In this document: one piece after another, positions 53,173 through 62,000 of the stretch
Layout: every line of letters begins with the position of its first letter
Position numbering within the stretch: the stretch's first letter is position 1
Source: Chlorobiota bacterium
Lineage (GTDB): Bacteria; Bacteroidota; Bacteroidia; Bacteroidales; F082
Length of the DNA: 64,000 nucleotides
Reading direction: 5' to 3'
NCBI GenBank assembly: GCA_030596395.1
Contig: JAUVKF010000002.1
Span: 81,872 to 145,871 of the forward strand
Notes under the pieces: model-generated
What the model saw: the letters and a program-made list of their open reading frames with translations, nothing else
Databases searched by the model: none
What the model was told of the DNA's origin: nothing
Program-made: the position numbers and the translations under genes

Positions 53173-54924
53173 ATGAAAAGAAAAGTTCTCGGCCTGATTA
53201 TGGCTGTTTTTATGATTTTGGTATTTACCAACATTGGTAATGCCTGTACTAATTATCTTGTAACAAAAGGGGCATCAACCGATGGCTCTACAATGATCAC
53301 TTATGCTGCTGACTCACATGTTTTGTACGGCGAGTTGTATCACTGGCCTGCTGGTGAATGGCCCGAAGGTACCATGATGGATGTGTATGAATGGGATACC
53401 GGCAAGTGGCTTGGAACAATCAAACAGGCATCAAAAACGTATAACGTAGTTGGAAATATGAACGAAAACCAGGTTGCCATTGGCGAAACAACTTATGGCG
53501 GCAGGAAAGGACTTGTTGATACAACCGCAATTATCGATTATGGAAGCTTGATTTATCTGACATTGCAAAGAGCAACATCTGCACGTGATGCGATAAGGAT
53601 TATACATGAATTGGTTAGCGAATATGGATATTACAGTTTGGGTGAATCCTTCAGTATTTCTGATAAAGATGAGGTCTGGATACTTGAATTGATTGGTAAA
53701 GGTGTTGGGAACAAAGGCGCAGTATGGGTGGCACTTCAAATCCCTGACGGTTATGTTTCCGGCCATGCCAACCAGGCACGGATTCAAACTTTCCCACTTG
53801 CTAATGGTAAAACTTCGATAACGAGTAAAGACATTGATAAAGTTTATAATAGCGAAGTTAGCTGTGTTTATGCCGAAGATGTGATCAGTTTTGCCAAAGA
53901 AAACAAATTTTATAAAGGCCCTGATAAAAAGTTTAGCTTCTCCGATGTTTATGCTCCTGTTGGTTTTGGTGGTGCAAGGTTTTGCGACATCAGGGTTTGG
54001 ACGATGTTCAATATGGTAACCGAAGGCATGGATAAATACTGGGATTATGTAAAAGGAGATATTGAGCATCCCGAACCACATATAGAAGGCGAGCCATTTA
54101 CCCCAGAGAATTTTGCATCCAACAGAATGCCGTTATGGGTAAAACCCAATCAAAAGGTGTCGCTACATGATATGTTTGGATTTATGCGCGATCACCTGGA
54201 GAATACCGAACTGGATATGTCTCAGGATGTTGGTGCCGGTTCATATAATAAACCTTATAGGTGGAGGCCATTAACCTGGAAAGTGGATGGCGTAGCCTAT
54301 TGCAACGAACGTGCTACAGCAACCCAACAGACCGGGTTTTCATTTATAGCCCAGGCTCGTACCTGGTTACCCAATGAAATAGGTGGTATCATCTGGTGGG
54401 GCGTTGACGATGCATCAGGAACGGTTTATATGCCGATGTATGCAAGCATAAATAAAATTCCGTACAATTTTGAAAGAGGTAATGGTGCCATAATGGAATG
54501 GTCAGAAACTTCCGGATTCTGGATTTTTAACCAGGTACAGAACTTTGTTTACACCCGTTATAACCTGATTCATCCTGATGTTGAAGCCGCACAACAAAAA
54601 TTGGAAAAAGAATTTGTTGATATGACTCCTGCTGTGGATGCTGCAGCAAAATCATTATTTGATTCAAATAAAGAAATGGCAGTTGAATATCTGACAAACT
54701 ATTCCAATAATGTAGGAGAACGTACTTTCAAAACCTGGAAAGGACTTTATGCAAAACTATTCCTGAAATTTATGGATGGCAATATAAAAACTAAAAACGA
54801 AGTGCCGGAAGGACATATATACGTGAACCCTGATTTGAAACAACCCGGCTATAGCGAAGCAAAATACAAGCAAATTGCTACACAAACCGGTGATAAATTA
54901 AAGGTGACTGGAAGCAGTCATTGA
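53173..54924 (+). CDS. Secreted C69 family dipeptidase (Ntn hydrolase), first copy
   Basis: A 583-residue member of peptidase family C69 (PepD/U34). A signal peptide (residues 1-24) ends GNA and is directly followed by Cys25 in ACTNYLVTKGASTDGS. This Cys should become the N-terminal nucleophile after cleavage. Further family elements are NENQVAIGETTYGGR, YGYYSLGESFSISD, GHANQARI and WWGVDDASGTVY. The protein degrades dipeptides or small peptides in the periplasm or outside. Homologous to the next gene at 55111. Confidence 0.9.
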   Translation: MKRKVLGLIMAVFMILVFTNIGNACTNYLVTKGASTDGSTMITYAADSHVLYGELYHWPAGEWPEGTMMDVYEWDTGKWLGTIKQASKTYNVVGNMNENQVAIGETTYGGRKGLVDTTAIIDYGSLIYLTLQRATSARDAIRIIHELVSEYGYYSLGESFSISDKDEVWILELIGKGVGNKGAVWVALQIPDGYVSGHANQARIQTFPLANGKTSITSKDIDKVYNSEVSCVYAEDVISFAKENKFYKGPDKKFSFSDVYAPVGFGGARFCDIRVWTMFNMVTEGMDKYWDYVKGDIEHPEPHIEGEPFTPENFASNRMPLWVKPNQKVSLHDMFGFMRDHLENTELDMSQDVGAGSYNKPYRWRPLTWKVDGVAYCNERATATQQTGFSFIAQARTWLPNEIGGIIWWGVDDASGTVYMPMYASINKIPYNFERGNGAIMEWSETSGFWIFNQVQNFVYTRYNLIHPDVEAAQQKLEKEFVDMTPAVDAAAKSLFDSNKEMAVEYLTNYSNNVGERTFKTWKGLYAKLFLKFMDGNIKTKNEVPEGHIYVNPDLKQPGYSEAKYKQIATQTGDKLKVTGSSH

Positions 54925-54976
54925 TATAAAAGTGACCCTGTAATTTATTGGGATTGTCTTAATAATTATACGAAAT

Positions 54977-55066
54977 TGTCATCCTGATCCGTCAGTTGAC
55001 GGCGAAGGATCTTTATGAAAGCCTATCAAAGATTCTTCACTTCACTGCGTTTCGTTCAGAATGACA
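54977..55066 (+). repeat. 90-bp inverted-repeat element between the two dipeptidase genes
   Basis: TGTCATCCTGA (54977-54987) pairs with TCAGAATGACA (55056-55066) with one mismatch. Inside, GAAGGATCTTT pairs with AAAGATTCTTC. A smaller near-palindrome CCGTCA-GT-TGACGG (54989-55002) is nested in the left arm. The long hairpin resembles the dispersed TGTCATTCTGA repeats seen in many genomes. It could also end transcription of the first dipeptidase gene. Confidence 0.7.
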
Positions 55067-55110
55067 GCTTAGGGTTTTTTAAAACAGCCTTTAATAGCTT
55101 GACTTGACTA

Positions 55111-56688
55111 ATGAAACGATACATTTTATTTTTATTCTTTCTTTTGTCAGTATATGGCACAATTGCCTGTACCAACCTGATCGTAACCAAAGGCGCTTCT
55201 GCGGATAGCGCTACGTACCTGGTTTACCTGAATGATGGCGAGTGGCTTTATCATCTGGATATTACTCCGGCACAGGATCACAATGTCAACGATTCAATGA
55301 CTTTTACAAGCATGTCGGGTATTAAACATAAAGTACATCAGGTTTCACATACCTATGCGATCATTGGTTTTTTGATGAATGAACACCAACTTGCCATAGG
55401 AGAGTCAACTTTTACCGGACGCGAGGAACTCTGGGACAAAAACATGCCATTAAAATATTGGGAACTGATGCGCCTCGCCCTGCAAAGAGCAAGAACAGCC
55501 CGGGAAGCGATTGAAGTCATTACTTCGCTGGTTGATCAATATGGTTATGGCAGTGAAGGTGAATCAATTTCTATTGCTGATCCCAATGAAGCCTGGTTGC
55601 TTGAAATAATTGGAACCGGTAATAATGGAGGCGCTGTCTGGGTTGCAGTTAAGATTCCTGACGGACACATTACTGCGCACGCAAATCATTCCCGTATTGG
55701 AACATTTCCCACTAATGATCCTGAAAACTGTATGTATTCTGATAATGTGATCTCATTGGCGATTGAAAATGCTTACTATGATCCTGATTCTGGTGAACCA
55801 TTCAGGTTCAACGTAGCCTATGACCCTGCCGACCCCCAACAATTGAAATACAGCGAAAGCCGTGTTTGGAGTATTTTTAACAGGGCTGTACCATCGCAAT
55901 ACCTGTCAGCCGATTATCACCGTGGTTTATCTGATGAACCATATCCACTAAGCATAAAACCCGATAAAAAATTAACTTCTCAGGATGTCTTTTCCCTGGT
56001 CAGGGATCATTATGAAAGCACTGATTTCGATATGACAAAAGGTGTTGTTGCCGGTCCCTTTGGAAATCCGAACAGGCTCAGACCACTTGACTGGAAAGCC
56101 GATAGTGTCAATTATTCCTTTGAGCGACCCATTTCAACTTACAATACTGCTTTTTCATATGTTGCTCAACTCAGGAATTATTTACCTGATGAAATTGGTG
56201 GAATTGCCTGGTATGGTGTGGACGACACTTATACATCGTGTTATTTCCCAATTTACTGCCAGGTAACTTCTATACCTGAACCTTTTGCAATTGGAGATAT
56301 CAACCACTATTCAACTGAATCAGCCTGGTGGGTGTTTAATTTTTCTGCGAATTATGCTAGCATCTGCTACCGCGACATGGTAAAAGATATCAAAAAAGTA
56401 CAGGAAAAACTGGAAGATCAATTTGTTGAAATACAGTCTGCCATCGAACATACAGCATTGAAACTGGATAAGGATCAACGTATCGCTTATCTGACAGGAT
56501 ATACTAACGATGCAGGTTTAATGGTTCATAATCATTGGGTTGAATTGGGTAATTACCTGGTAACAAAATACAATGACGGTTATGTGAAAGATTCCAATTT
56601 CAGGATTAAATCAATAGGTTATACTGAAGAGTGGCTGAATATCATTGTTCATGATACCCCTGAAAAATATCAGGTGTTGGAAAAATAA
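55111..56688 (+). CDS. Secreted C69 family dipeptidase, second copy
   Basis: A 525-residue paralogue of the preceding protein: signal residues 1-19 ending TIA, then Cys20 in ACTNLIVTKGASADS. It has NEHQLAIGESTFTGRE, YGYGSEGESISIAD, AHANHSRIGTF and WYGVDD in the same order. It is shorter in two loops in the middle and at the C-terminus. The two genes are a tandem duplication old enough to have diverged clearly. A repeat element separates them, so they may be transcribed separately. Confidence 0.9.
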   Translation: MKRYILFLFFLLSVYGTIACTNLIVTKGASADSATYLVYLNDGEWLYHLDITPAQDHNVNDSMTFTSMSGIKHKVHQVSHTYAIIGFLMNEHQLAIGESTFTGREELWDKNMPLKYWELMRLALQRARTAREAIEVITSLVDQYGYGSEGESISIADPNEAWLLEIIGTGNNGGAVWVAVKIPDGHITAHANHSRIGTFPTNDPENCMYSDNVISLAIENAYYDPDSGEPFRFNVAYDPADPQQLKYSESRVWSIFNRAVPSQYLSADYHRGLSDEPYPLSIKPDKKLTSQDVFSLVRDHYESTDFDMTKGVVAGPFGNPNRLRPLDWKADSVNYSFERPISTYNTAFSYVAQLRNYLPDEIGGIAWYGVDDTYTSCYFPIYCQVTSIPEPFAIGDINHYSTESAWWVFNFSANYASICYRDMVKDIKKVQEKLEDQFVEIQSAIEHTALKLDKDQRIAYLTGYTNDAGLMVHNHWVELGNYLVTKYNDGYVKDSNFRIKSIGYTEEWLNIIVHDTPEKYQVLEK

Positions 56689-56733
56689 ATAACATCTAAT
56701 TCGGTTATATCAACGAGGTATAGATATTGTAAT

Positions 56734-56764
56734 TTTGCATTTGGCACCATTGTAGTTAACTTTG
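56734..56764 (+). promoter_or_regulatory. Bacteroidota sigma-ABfr-type promoter
   Basis: TTTG at 56734-56737, a spacer of exactly 19 bases, and TAACTTTG at 56757-56764 match the consensus TTTG-N19-TAnnTTTG in full. The gene starts 18 bases after the -7 box, leaving a short leader. Confidence 0.75.
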
Positions 56765-56781
56765 CACAAAACATTTTCATT

Positions 56782-57711
56782 ATGGAAAACAAAAATCAGG
56801 AAAGAAATACTGCACCCGCTCCACGCAGTACTAATAAATGGATGTATATAGTACTCATCGTACTGGCACTGGGGATCATTGGATTATCCTTTTGGCTGAT
56901 CTCAGTAAAAAGCGAGATCAAAACGTTACGTACCGAGAAGGAAATGCAAAGATTTGAGCTTCAAACAGAACTGGATTCAATTGTTTATGAGCACATTATG
57001 ATAAAGCAGGAATATGGTGAACTTTCCGATTCATTAATTGCATACGACAGCATTTTCCAGGCCAATGCAAAAGAAATAAAGCAATTGCTAAACTATAAAT
57101 GGGATTACTATAAAGTACGCAAGAAGTTATCGAACCTGCAGGAAGTTGCACAGGGTTATGTGCGTAAAATGGATTCCGTTGTTACCATTAATGAAGTTTT
57201 GACTACTGAGAATCTCCAGATGAAGGAAGAGATAAAAATAGAAAAACGAAAATTCCAAAGCCTTGAAAAAGTTAAGGGTGAATTGGAGGAAATAGTAGAC
57301 GAAGCATCATATTTGGGAGTTTACAACTTTAACGGTATTCCTGTTCGCGTTAAGGGTAGTGGTAAAGAAACGGTTACTGATAAAATACGAAGGACTGACA
57401 GGATAAAAGTGTGTTTCACCGTTGGTAAAAATACCATTATCGAACCCGGCGACAGAACCATCTATATCCGCATTGCACAACCCGATAAAGAAATACTTGC
57501 AAAGGGACGTGGTGAGAAATATACTTTTGTACATCATGGCGAAACATTGCAATATTCTGAATCAAAGAAGATAAAATATCAAAACGAGGCCATCGATGTT
57601 TGTGTTCGTTACAATATCCGTGACACCCAGGATTTGCAACCGGGCCTTTATCATGTTGACATTTTTGAAGGCGATAAAAACATCGGCCACACTACCTTTG
57701 AGTTGAAGTAA
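56782..57711 (+). CDS. Membrane-anchored coiled-coil protein of unknown function
   Basis: A 309-residue protein in three parts: a short Pro/Ala-rich cytoplasmic start, one transmembrane helix (about residues 20-42, IVLIVLALGIIGLSFWLI), and an alpha-helical coiled coil (about 43-175) with heptad-like Leu/Ile and many charged residues. A C-terminal beta-rich domain (about 180-309) has IYIRIAQPDKEIL and YHVDIFEGDKNIGHTTF. Its final strands resemble periplasmic domains of envelope proteins. No enzymatic motif was found. The start is fixed by the promoter 18 bases upstream. Confidence 0.75.
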   Translation: MENKNQERNTAPAPRSTNKWMYIVLIVLALGIIGLSFWLISVKSEIKTLRTEKEMQRFELQTELDSIVYEHIMIKQEYGELSDSLIAYDSIFQANAKEIKQLLNYKWDYYKVRKKLSNLQEVAQGYVRKMDSVVTINEVLTTENLQMKEEIKIEKRKFQSLEKVKGELEEIVDEASYLGVYNFNGIPVRVKGSGKETVTDKIRRTDRIKVCFTVGKNTIIEPGDRTIYIRIAQPDKEILAKGRGEKYTFVHHGETLQYSESKKIKYQNEAIDVCVRYNIRDTQDLQPGLYHVDIFEGDKNIGHTTFELK

Positions 57712-57722
57712 TTTAATAATAC

Positions 57723-57872
57723 ACGTTTAATTGCGAGTCATGACAAAGAAGTGACGCGGCCTGTCCGAATGGCTTCAGCCGGGCGGGCAATCCCCATGTA
57801 CAATTCTTGTTTCAACTCAGGAGACTCTTTCGCTTCACTCTGTTCCGCTCTGAGTTAAACGGGTGTTTTTAG
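57723..57872 (+). repeat. Repeat unit 1 of the CGTTTAA/TTAAACG family
   Basis: The unit starts ACGTTTAATTGCGAG and ends CTGAGTTAAACGGGTG. The ends CGTTTAA and TTAAACG are inverted, and AACTCAG/CTGAGTT form an internal stem. It carries a 28-base GC insert at 57760-57787 not present in the other units. Confidence 0.75.
57760..57787 (+). repeat. GC-rich mini-element inserted in repeat unit 1
   Basis: It begins CCTGTCCG and ends GGGCGGG. The other units read GCGG-CAATCCCC across this point without a gap, so these 28 bases are an insertion at an exact position. Confidence 0.7.
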
Positions 57873-57941
57873 TTTTAAGTTCAATTGTGAGCGCAATGCA
57901 ATGGAGCGCGACAATCCCCTTGTTCTAAGGTATTATTTTGA

Positions 57942-58244
57942 TTAATCCCATTCTTCAATTTCTGGACAAAGATCTTTCCAATCAGGATTCATCCCTTTGA
58001 TTAACTCATCTTTTTTCATCCTTGACCAGGACTTAATTTGCTTTTCTCTGGCAATGGCCTCTTCAATGAATTCAAAAAATTCGTAATAAACTAACTTGTC
58101 GATATTATACCTGGCTGTGAAACTGTTTGGGAATTCTTTTGTTTTATGCTGGTGAGTTCTAACTTGAAGATCGGCTGTTGATCCAACATAAATTACTGTG
58201 TTATGTGTATTTGACATAATGTAGGCGAAGCCACCTCGTTCCAT
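57942..58244 (-). CDS. GIY-YIG domain nuclease-like small protein
   Basis: A 100-residue single-domain protein with AYIMSN and IYVGST (the GIY and YIG strands), then LQVRTHQHK (Arg of the active site) and AIAREKQIKSWSRMKK with the catalytic Glu. The family form is the stand-alone UvrC-N/GIY-YIG type common in this phylum; cellular role is mostly unknown. The gene is flanked on both sides by copies of the same repeat (57723-57872 and 58266-58640), which suggests that it was carried in with them or sits in a repeat-expansion site. Confidence 0.88.
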   Translation of the reverse strand: MERGGFAYIMSNTHNTVIYVGSTADLQVRTHQHKTKEFPNSFTARYNIDKLVYYEFFEFIEEAIAREKQIKSWSRMKKDELIKGMNPDWKDLCPEIEEWD

Positions 58245-58265
58245 ACGGTAAAACTAATACTATTC

Positions 58266-58640
58266 GTTCAATTGCGAGAGAGGAACGACCGCGGCAATCC
58301 CCATGTACAATTCTTGTTTCAACTCAGGGGACTCTTCGCTCCACTGCGTTCCGCTCTGAGTTAAACGGGTATTTTAGTTTACGTTTAATTGCGAGGGAGG
58401 AACGACCGCGGCAATCCCCAAGTATAATTCTTGTTTCAACTCAGGAGACTCCTGCCCGTCCGGTCAGGCGGGCTTTCGCTCCACTGCGTTCCGCTCTGAG
58501 TTAAACGGGTATTTTAGTTTACGTTTAATTGCGAGGGAGGAACGACCGCGGCAATCCCCATGTACAATTCTTGTTTCAACTCAGGGGACTCTTTCGCTCC
58601 ACTGCGTTCCGCTCTGAGTTAAACGGGTGTTTTTTGTTTT
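58266..58640 (+). repeat. Three tandem repeat units of the CGTTTAA/TTAAACG family
   Basis: Units 2 (58266-58380), 3 (58381-58520) and 4 (58521-58640) each contain GCGGCAATCCCC, AATTCTTGTTTCAACTCAG and GCTCTGAGTTAAACGGGT in this order. Lengths are 115-140 bases, spaced without unique sequence. Unit 3 is longer because of a 22-base GC element. A partial fifth start is at 58641-58670. The stretch 58245-58763 holds no gene. Confidence 0.8.
58451..58472 (+). repeat. GC-rich mini-element inserted in repeat unit 3
   Basis: Twenty-two bases beginning CCTGCCCGTCCG and ending AGGCGGG interrupt the unit between GACT and CTTTCGCTCC; unit 4 reads straight through this point. The reverse complement of 63764-63785 has the same ends and nearly the same centre. 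Confidence 0.75.
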
Positions 58641-58680
58641 AAGTTCAATTATAAGCGCAATAATCCCTTGGTAAAAACTA

Positions 58681-58709
58681 AAAAAGCTGCTCATTTGAGC
58701 AGCTTTTTT
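58681..58709 (-). terminator. Intrinsic terminator (bidirectional) after the small Gly/Pro-rich protein gene
   Basis: GCTGCTC (58686-58692) and GAGCAGC (58697-58703) pair around ATTT, extended by A5/T5-6 on both sides. The stem lies about 55 bases past the stop of the minus-strand gene and also works in plus orientation. Confidence 0.8.
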
Positions 58710-58763
58710 AATAGTATTTCATGACCTGATAAAGGCCATAGATTATTGAGATTTCATCACTCC

Positions 58764-58985
58764 TTAGGATTCTTTCTTCTTCAGGTTGTACACTTTTTTA
58801 CCACCATAGGTAAGTACCATGCCGATTAGGAGAAATGTTCCCGAACCAATCGGGGCACCACCACCGGGTGGTTCATCATCACCACTGCCATGATCTCCCG
58901 GAGGATTTGGTGGACCCTGAGCCATGATACCTAATGATAGAAATAGAAAGAATATGCCTGCTAAAATTAATTTTAATTTTTTCAT
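58764..58985 (-). CDS. Small exported Gly/Pro-rich protein with exosortase-like C-terminal sorting signal
   Basis: From ATG 58985 (or 58994) the product has 73 residues. It has a signal peptide MKKLKLILAG...GIMAQ (1-23), a short spacer of Pro, Gly and Asp (PPNPPGDHGSGDDEPPGG), then GGAPIGSGTFLL (residues 42-53), a hydrophobic helix to about residue 60, and a basic end GGKKVYNLKKKES. The tripartite C-terminus (small motif, helix, basic tail) is what exosortases recognise, and an exosortase gene lies 5.7 kb away. The gene begins shortly after the stop of the T9SS-exported protein gene on the same strand, so the two are probably one transcript. Confidence 0.75.
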   Translation of the reverse strand: MKKLKLILAGIFFLFLSLGIMAQGPPNPPGDHGSGDDEPPGGGAPIGSGTFLLIGMVLTYGGKKVYNLKKKES

Positions 58986-59002
58986 CGTTATCATTTTTTT
59001 AA

Positions 59003-62000
59003 TTATTTGCTAATCATTACTTTTTGAACCATGGTCCTGTTTTCGGCGCGCAAACGTACGAAATAAATACCCGGTTTTTCGTTGAGTTTGAAACTATTTA
59101 ATCCAAGCGGCGCAAATTCATTTGTATACACCTGCTGACCAACCATATTGATTACCTCAACCTGGTATGTGTCTGATGGCAGTTCGTTGAATTTAACATA
59201 CACAGTATTCTGGTAAGCATAAATTTTACCGTTCTCAACAACTGGATTTTCACCGGTACTTGTTACACCATAAAAGTGAATTACGAAGCGTGCTTCATCA
59301 TCATCAGTTGTAGCAGTAAAAGTGTACAATTGTTGCTCGCTGAGGTTGATGATCTCTTCTGTAAAAAGGTCTTCGAGATAAATTTCGCTGTTGCTGTAAA
59401 AACTTTCCAGTCCATCAGCATTGATGTGATAAGTGCTGTTTACGCCGGCACCGAAATGCAAAGGTACCTGATAGCTATCGTAAACATAAGGCAGGTAGTT
59501 TTGTGCAAAATCTTCATCATTACTTACTGTCCAAAGTTGTGGTGCCGTTTCACTGCCAAATAGTTTATGAGCATCAAAAGCAATATCCCAAGCTTCGGTA
59601 GCATCGGCCCTGAAACCAACACGGTTCACATCGTAATAGGTGTTTTCATCATTGGTAACTTTCAGTACCAAGGTTTCTTCCATTGTTTCGACACTGCTGT
59701 TTTTATAATTATTGGTAGAATTATGTACCCTTGCTTCCTCAGGAATTGAAATAAAGTTTGAGGTAGCTGTAGCCTGTACAAAGAACCCATTGGTTGAAGG
59801 AATAACATCACCATTATTAATCAAAGCATAATTGCCGGCAGATTCGTCCCATATCTCGGCTACACCACCAATGTTGCTCAATGCCCAATCTGTTGAGGCT
59901 GCGTCCCATTCGATGGCTGATGGATACGGATTTCCCATAAGATTCCAGCCATTTCCTTGTGCTGGTGTATAGGGTAAATTCGAAAAATCAAAATCCCAGC
60001 CTGTTAACTGTCCAATAAAATGTTTCGTTGCTGTAACTTGATAAGCAGCGAGGTAACCGTGTCCTCCTACAAAATCAGTAAATGATCCTGTGGATTTATA
60101 ATTATGCCATGTTGCTGTTTGTTCTATCCATTCGTACAGGTCATCATTTGTACCCGGTGCAAAGTCTGAAGAACCTATATCCATCATATCTATTGGTGAA
60201 CTGATCTGATGCCAGCCATCATTTCCTGAAGAGTAAGCAGCGATATACCTTTCAACTGTTACATCTCCAAACAACATCCCTTTTCCAATAAATGAACCGT
60301 TGCCTGTAGCATCAGACTGAATAGTAAAGTTTGCCGCAGCTCGTGATTTAGAGGAAGCCACATCCAAATCGCCGTAAGCGGTCAGACTTTTATTTACAGA
60401 AATATCAAGTGCTGCATCAGAGCTTAAAGTAAGGTCGTTACAGGCTGCCTCCGAATAAATAACAGGACTCACCGTTGTCATAGGAACAGTAACATTAAAC
60501 GAAGCATCAGGGATGTAACCGTAAGTTCCGCTCCAGTTGCCGCCTTTTTCATTCCAGTCGTCAGCAGTAGTTCCTGCACCTGCCCAGGTAACATCATCAT
60601 TGTGTGCAGCAGGGGTCATGTCTGTAGTATTTAAATCTGGAGAGGGAATATCCCATTCATTAGCAGTCCAGGTTGCATTTGGCGTGGTCACAGAACGAAG
60701 CCTAACTGCTTTTGTGTCTTCATATTTCCAATCTGTTAGAGTGCCATCTACATTAATTTCACCATATGCATCAACCAATGTTCCTGTTGAATGATCACCA
60801 CCAAAATATAAAAAGTAGCCATCATCTCCATTACCTCCTGTACCACCATAATCATAATCAGCAAGAAAACCATAACTGGTAAAAAAGTAATCAAGAGCAT
60901 CCTCATTATAGTTAGCCGCAACATATTTACCACCTGCTAATATGGATCCGGTAAGTTTCTTATCCTCCCAAGAAGTACTACCACCATTGGTTTGACGACA
61001 TAAATACCAATCTTCTGCGTCAAAATCAATAGTAGATCCACTTAGATTGTATAGCTCAACAAATCTTGCCCGATAAACATCATCTGGGTCTACAACTTCA
61101 GAAATAATCAAATCAGTATTTGCTTCATCAGTTGTAGCATTTGCAGTTGGTGGTGTTCCATCGGTTTTATAATCAATAGTTGAAGCTGAATTGGTGTATG
61201 GGTAGATTTTGAAATAGTATGGCGTATTATCGGATAGTCCTGTCCATTGATAGGTTTCAACACCATAAGCCACATTCATTGCCCCCTCATCATCACTCAT
61301 ATCTGTATCATCGGCAACCGGAGTGCCATCGACAGGATCTGTGAAAGTTCCGGTTTCGTTTGCAAGGACAAGATAACCAGCAGGTAATTGGGCGCCTGTA
61401 GCATCAGTCCAGCTTGTGGTGATTGCCGTTGCACTATTTGTGGAAGCAGCAAATGCAGTTGGATAATTGGTTGGTGGAGGATCAACTGATGATTCCTGGA
61501 TTGAAATATTGTCAACTCTCCAGCTTCTGTATACACCCGGATTGTAATGGTATTTATATGCGATATGAACTGAGGTACCGGGTATGGTTGATAAATCTAC
61601 AGTTCCTGACGCAGTCCATGTTGAACTTGATGAAGGCTGAGTGTATGAAAGATCATTCCATGTAGCACTACTTGGGTCACCTGTTCCGGAATAATTAGTT
61701 GAATACATTAATTTTAAATAATCATCTGGACCATCAGTTCCATAATTATACCATGTATCAAATGTCATGTACTCATTCGAATAACTATCTAAATCGATCC
61801 CTGGAATAACAAGCCAATCTTCTTCAACATCGCCAGTGTTGTATCCATTCATGGCAGCATATCCGCCCGATTCCCAATGCCATTCTTTAGTAGCTCCCGA
61901 AACGCTGTATGTATAGCAATCGCCTAAATCAGCACCAAAAGCTTCATTGTATGGAAGGGTTGTTGTTGGTGGTCCTGTTGTAGTTTCATTATCTGTTGGA

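Noticed and set aside
53431..54081. Long minus-strand frame (216 codons) inside the first dipeptidase gene
   Set aside because: It lies completely within a well-supported family gene on the other strand and has no recognisable motif.
57723..58670. Possible CRISPR array
   Set aside because: Units are 115-150 bases, adjacent to each other, with inverted ends and no short repeat/unique spacer alternation; no cas genes are present.
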